From Saprospiraceae bacterium (GTDB lineage: Bacteria > Bacteroidota > Bacteroidia > Chitinophagales > Saprospiraceae): DNA of 34,040 nucleotides. Shown here piece after piece: positions 33,998 through 34,040 of the stretch (within the stretch, counting starts at the first letter, position 1; each line of letters starts with the position of its first letter). The position numbers were made by a program, and so were the translations under genes. The notes beneath the pieces are model-generated. The model was not told the DNA's origin. It saw nothing but the letters and a program-made list of their open reading frames with translations, and did no database searches. Where the stretch lies: NCBI GenBank assembly GCA_022448955.1, contig JAKVCU010000075.1:17630-51669 (forward strand), written 5' to 3'.

Positions 33998-34040
33998 TAA
34001 TCGGCTAGTCAAAATTGCTTGTATAATAAAATTCAGCCAT
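33998..34040. repeat. MITE-like family 1, copy 3 (cut by window end)
   Basis: TAATCGGCTAGTCAAAATTG then CTTGTATAATAAA matches the 33-base unit at 3402-3434 and 3559-3591 at 31 of 33 positions. The preceding ACTACT is also shared with copy 2. The element continues beyond the window. Confidence 0.65.

Larger units (their letters stand above)
33163..34040. other. Repeat-rich noncoding tail
   Basis: About 880 bases with no credible gene. It holds a repeat of family 2 (33231-33337), its second copy (33866-33950), a perfect hairpin (33478-33507) and a copy of the 33-base repeat family seen at 3402 (33998-34030). A 121-codon minus-strand frame is a by-product of these repeats. Confidence 0.65.

Overview
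The window looks like chromosomal DNA from a Bacteroidota bacterium, AT-rich by eye. The pointers are a SusC/SusD pair, a TonB-dependent receptor with a DUF4249 partner, a CRTAC1-type FG-GAP/ASPIC lipoprotein, a fused alpha-beta 2-oxoacid dehydrogenase E1, a YfiT/DinB hydrolase, an ArsR-DUF6428 pair, and several Bacteroidota-type promoters (TAnnTTTG at -7). The mix of CRTAC1, DUF1080 and TSP3/MORN surface proteins resembles Saprospiria or relatives, but the genus cannot be settled from the sequence. No rRNA, tRNA, transposase, phage gene or CRISPR array was seen.

Layout. (1) 156-5232, plus strand: fused E1 dehydrogenase, YfiT-like hydrolase, an acyl-carrier-like protein without the phosphopantetheine serine, a repeat-rich gap (3157-3901), then a MOSC protein and a secreted DUF1080 protein. 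(2) 5271-7986, minus strand: an outer-membrane protein with TSP3 and MORN repeats, and a helical-repeat protein. (3) 8276-11690, plus strand: 2Fe-2S ferredoxin, ArsR regulator with palindromic operators, DUF6428 protein with a cysteine tail, and a membrane-anchored TPR protein. (4) 11735-14197, minus strand: CPBP protease, cdsA and psd, which fit an operon giving two phosphatidylethanolamine-branch steps (CDP-diacylglycerol synthesis and phosphatidylserine decarboxylation); divergent pdxJ follows. (5) 15621-25058, plus strand: SusC, SusD, a third lipoprotein and, after a perfect 34-base inverted repeat, a large FG-GAP/ASPIC lipoprotein. (6) 25060-30625, minus strand: STN-containing TonB-dependent receptor, DUF4249 lipoprotein and a macroglobulin-like protein carrying a receptor-plug-like segment without a barrel. 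Regions 5 and 6 converge with one base between stop codons. (7) 31249-33162: a TonB C-terminal domain without membrane anchor, XerC-type recombinase and the ribosome hibernation factor HPF. (8) 33163-34040 is noncoding and repeat-rich.

Biologically, much of the window is cell-envelope machinery: two TonB-dependent uptake loci with their surface lipoproteins, lipid synthesis and one outer-membrane repeat protein. Neither uptake locus carries a recognisable glycoside hydrolase, peptidase or sigma/anti-sigma pair, so their substrates are not evident. Interspersed palindromic repeats of at least two families occupy the gaps at both ends of the window. The least conventional items are the serine-less carrier protein, the barrel-less plug protein, the anchorless TonB domain and the repeat families.
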